From positions 1 to 7,792 of the forward strand of contig CALBJM010000172.1 in the NCBI GenBank assembly GCA_937893225.1: a DNA stretch of 7,792 bases, written 5' to 3'. Shown here piece after piece: positions 6,243 through 7,792 of this stretch (positions are counted from its first letter, which is position 1; the number at the start of each line of letters is the position of its first letter). The notes under the pieces were generated by a model. The model ran no database searches. It saw only the letters and a program-made list of their open reading frames with translations, and was not told the origin of the DNA. The translations under genes were made by a program, and so were the position numbers. This DNA comes from an uncultured Erysipelotrichaceae bacterium. GTDB lineage: Bacteria > Bacillota_I > Bacilli_A > Erysipelotrichales > Erysipelotrichaceae.

Positions 6243-7266
6243 ATGAATAAATATAAACGTAGGAATCGTTCTTTACGTGTTTTTTCTTGGTATGGTATAA
6301 AACCAACACCTGCACAATCCTTAGTTGAAAGCACTGTGGTTGAATGGTATTCTGCAAAACACAGAGAAGCTTCCCAAGAAGAAGTTGCTTTTGTTAATTC
6401 TCTTAACATTACTAAATGTCCCTACTGTGATGGAACACATTTCAAAAAGATGGTCATAGAAAAGATGGAGTACAAAAGTATTTTTGTAAAGATTGTAGTC
6501 GAAGCTTCAATCCGTTATCAAATACCATATTTGACTCTAAGAAAATACCAATTTCAGAATGGATAGAATATCTTTTACATCTTTTTGAATTTCATTCCAT
6601 CAAAACAAGTGCAGCAGATAATAGAAATTCAAATACTACTGGACAATATTGGCTTATTAAAGTTTTTGAAGTACTCAAAGGAATACAAGATGATGTTGTA
6701 CTAGGTGAAAGAATATGGCTTGATGAAACATATTTTTCCAAGAAAAAGAGTGATGAAATATTAAAAGATGAAAAAAGTTAAGAGGTATATCAAGAAACAA
6801 AATTGGAGTTGGTGTAGCAACCGATGGGAAGCATTCAATCTTCATTGCCACGAATACTTCTAAACCATCTGAAGCATCTTCATTAAGAACATACGCTTCT
6901 CATATCAAAGAAGGATCAACTATTATTCATGATGAAGAGAAGTCACACAACATACTAGTTAAGACACTTCATTTACAAGAAGAAAAATACGCAAGCAGCG
7001 AATTAAAAGAACTGTCTGACAAAGATAATCCGCTTCAACCAGTTAATCAGTTGCATGCGTTGATGAAACGATTTATGAGAATGCATGGAAGTCATGAAAG
7101 AGAGTATATACAAGATTGGATGAATCTATTTTATTTCATAATGAATGAACCAGATGATAAATATGATAAGGTACTAAAATTCATACAATTAGCAGTATAT
7201 TCGCCCAAAAGAGTGAAATATCGAGATACAATGTGCAAAAAAGACTATGAATATCATGATTCATAG
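6243..7266 (+). pseudogene. IS1595-family transposase, disrupted by two frameshifts
   Basis: The protein of about 340 residues is spread over three frames: 6243 to about 6449, then to about 6775, then to the stop at 7264-7266. Part one (MNKYKRRNRSLRVFSWYG...) ends with CPYCDGTHFKK. Part two continues GHRKDGVQKYFCKDCSRSF, which completes the zinc ribbon (Cys codons at 6417, 6426, 6485 and 6494), and includes WLDETYF with the first catalytic Asp (6722-6724). Part three continues LRGISRNKIGVGVATDGKHS, with the second Asp in IIHDEEKS (6931-6933) and the NQLHALMKRFMRMHG region (Asn 7045-7047), then YIQDWMNLFYFI. Both breaks act as -1 shifts next to A-runs and fit loss of one A each. ATG 6243 has no nearby Shine-Dalgarno and follows the structured leader. 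The copy is probably inactive unless supplied in trans or rescued by slippage. Confidence 0.85.
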
Positions 7267-7723
7267 CCTTCATGTGCAAGTGACGAGTTTTGTAAAAAAA
7301 TGTGTGTTCTGTTATATTGAGTTGCCAATAAGAAGAGGTAATCATTGTTTTGTTTTGGAGTAGATATGTGTTTCTACGTAATTGTGCCATAATACGTAAG
7401 CGTAGTTCTTTTATTGAAAATGGTTTTGTTATATAGTCATCCGCTCCACTTAGAATGCCTTGTTCAAGGGATTCTTCGTCATCTTTGACTGTGATAAAGA
7501 TAATTGGCATCATGTAGTTTTTACGAATGGTTTTGCATAAATCGAATCCGCTTTCATGATTGAGATTGACATCTAAAAGACAAAGTTGGATATTTTGCGT
7601 ATTGAGTATAGCAAGGGCTTTTTTATTTGTTGACGCACAATATGCAAGATATTTGTCACTGAGTAAATGTTCTAAGTTTGTGAGAATTGTTGTATCATCA
7701 TCGACAATGAGAATTTTTTCCAT
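7181..7723 (-). CDS. OmpR-type response regulator, truncated by the IS; last ~36 residues IS-encoded
   Basis: Residues 1-118 are a complete receiver domain: acidic pocket VDDD (7-10), phospho-acceptor D51 in LCLLDVNL, T78 in FITVK, K100 in YITKPFS and alpha-5 KELRLRIMAQLRR. The linker and the first output-domain strand (SSYWQLNITEHTFFY) follow, after which OmpR/PhoB regulators have about 75 more winged-helix residues. Here native sequence ends at residue 144, where the IS repeat begins at 7290. The frame then runs 36 codons into the IS antisense to the transposase and stops at 7181. DNA binding must be lost, while phosphorylation may persist. AAGGAA (7731-7736), seven bases before ATG 7723, supports the start. 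The missing output domain, any partner kinase and the transporter genes were presumably removed with the interval between this gene and the permease remnant. Confidence 0.85.
   Translation of the reverse strand: MEKILIVDDDTTILTNLEHLLSDKYLAYCASTNKKALAILNTQNIQLCLLDVNLNHESGFDLCKTIRKNYMMPIIFITVKDDEESLEQGILSGADDYITKPFSIKELRLRIMAQLRRNTYLLQNKTMITSSYWQLNITEHTFFYKTRHLHMKAMNHDIHSLFCTLYLDISLFWANILLIV
7265..7290 (-). repeat. Right terminal inverted repeat of the IS
   Basis: Exact reverse complement of the left repeat. It overlaps the last two bases of the transposase stop codon. On the minus strand it is translated as the first foreign residues (KTRHLHMKA) of the truncated response regulator. Confidence 0.92.
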
Positions 7724-7764
7724 GGTGTTTTTCCTTGTTTTTATTGTACATTTTTCTATTGGAA

Positions 7765-7790
7765 TAAAAAAGATGCGGATTTCCGCATCT
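7765..7790 (-). terminator. Rho-independent terminator for a minus-strand gene to the right
   Basis: AGATGCGG (7771-7778) pairs with CCGCATCT (7783-7790) around an ATTT loop. On the minus strand the stem is followed by a T-run (7771-7766). It therefore ends a transcript entering from beyond base 7792 and insulates the response-regulator gene, which starts 42 bases further on. Confidence 0.8.
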
Positions 7791-7792
7791 GT

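Larger units (their letters stand above)
6066..7290 (+). mobile_element. IS1595-like insertion sequence, 1225 bp
   Basis: The element is bounded by perfect 26-bp terminal inverted repeats (6066-6091 and 7265-7290) and carries one transposase frame with an N-terminal zinc ribbon and a DDE-type catalytic region typical of IS1595/ISXO2. The transposase stop codon (7264-7266) runs into the right repeat. The flanking eight bases differ (TTTGATAT left, TGTAAAAA right), so no target duplication is present, although IS1595 elements normally make one of about 8 bp. The left flank is permease coding sequence and the right flank is response-regulator coding sequence. The element therefore probably marks the edge of a deletion. 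Confidence 0.85.

Noticed and set aside
6175..6409. Minus-strand open frames within the IS
   Set aside because: They are antisense to the transposase N-terminus and its leader hairpin, and have no recognisable protein features.
6441..6450. Classical programmed -1 frameshift heptamer in the transposase
   Set aside because: The first site has only five A (C AAA AAG). The second has A AAA AAG, but the zero frame does not place the codons correctly. Loss of single bases is simpler.
6058..7298. Target-site duplication around the IS
   Set aside because: The eight bases on each side (TTTGATAT and TGTAAAAA) do not match, and shifting the edge by one or two bases does not help.
7743..7771. Promoter for the response regulator (TACAAT on the minus strand)
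   Set aside because: The -10 is fair, but the hexamer 17 bp upstream is only the terminator T-run. Too weak to annotate as a feature.
1..7792. CRISPR arrays, tRNA or rRNA genes
   Set aside because: No regularly spaced direct repeats, cloverleaf folds or rRNA-like segments were seen.

Overview
The window looks like a low-GC Gram-positive (Bacillota) chromosome. AT-rich codon use, GGAGG-type ribosome sites, lipobox signal peptides and hairpin-plus-U terminators all fit. The mix of a MerR-controlled flavoprotein, a ComEC-like hydrolase tail and an IS1595-type element would suit a host-associated Erysipelotrichia or related anaerobe. That placement is an inference without a phylogenetic marker.

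Left part (1-1745). The window opens inside a metallo-beta-lactamase-fold (ComEC-like) hydrolase that ends in a small Cys-rich tail. A lipoprotein with an Ig-like region and a zinc-finger-like Cys/His repeat follows on the same strand. It converges on a small zinc-ribbon gene, and the two share one hairpin terminator.

Central part (1790-4850). A MerR-family regulator with a putative effector-binding domain diverges from a 726-residue surface lipoprotein reductase. The reductase has two covalent-FMN domains followed by an FAD domain of the fumarate/urocanate-reductase family. The 88-bp gap holds a MerR-type promoter: good -35 and -10 boxes 19 bp apart with an imperfect palindrome in the spacer. 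This is the main intact functional unit, probably a ligand-induced extracellular reductase that uses a small organic electron acceptor. The usual substrate-binding and catalytic arginines of the family appear to be absent, so the substrate may be unusual.

Right part (4869-7792). All host genes here are on the minus strand and look like the remains of a two-component-system plus ABC-transporter locus. In transcription order they are a response regulator cut inside its output domain, an IS1595-like element with perfect 26-bp terminal inverted repeats, the C-terminal part of an FtsX-like permease with an internal stop, and an intact small secreted protein. No target-site duplication flanks the IS, and genes expected between regulator and permease (kinase, ATPase, permease N-terminus) are missing. 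An IS-associated deletion is therefore likely. The transposase itself carries two single-base frameshifts. Its leader contains a strong candidate structured RNA: a 19-bp stem with a pseudoknot-capable loop.
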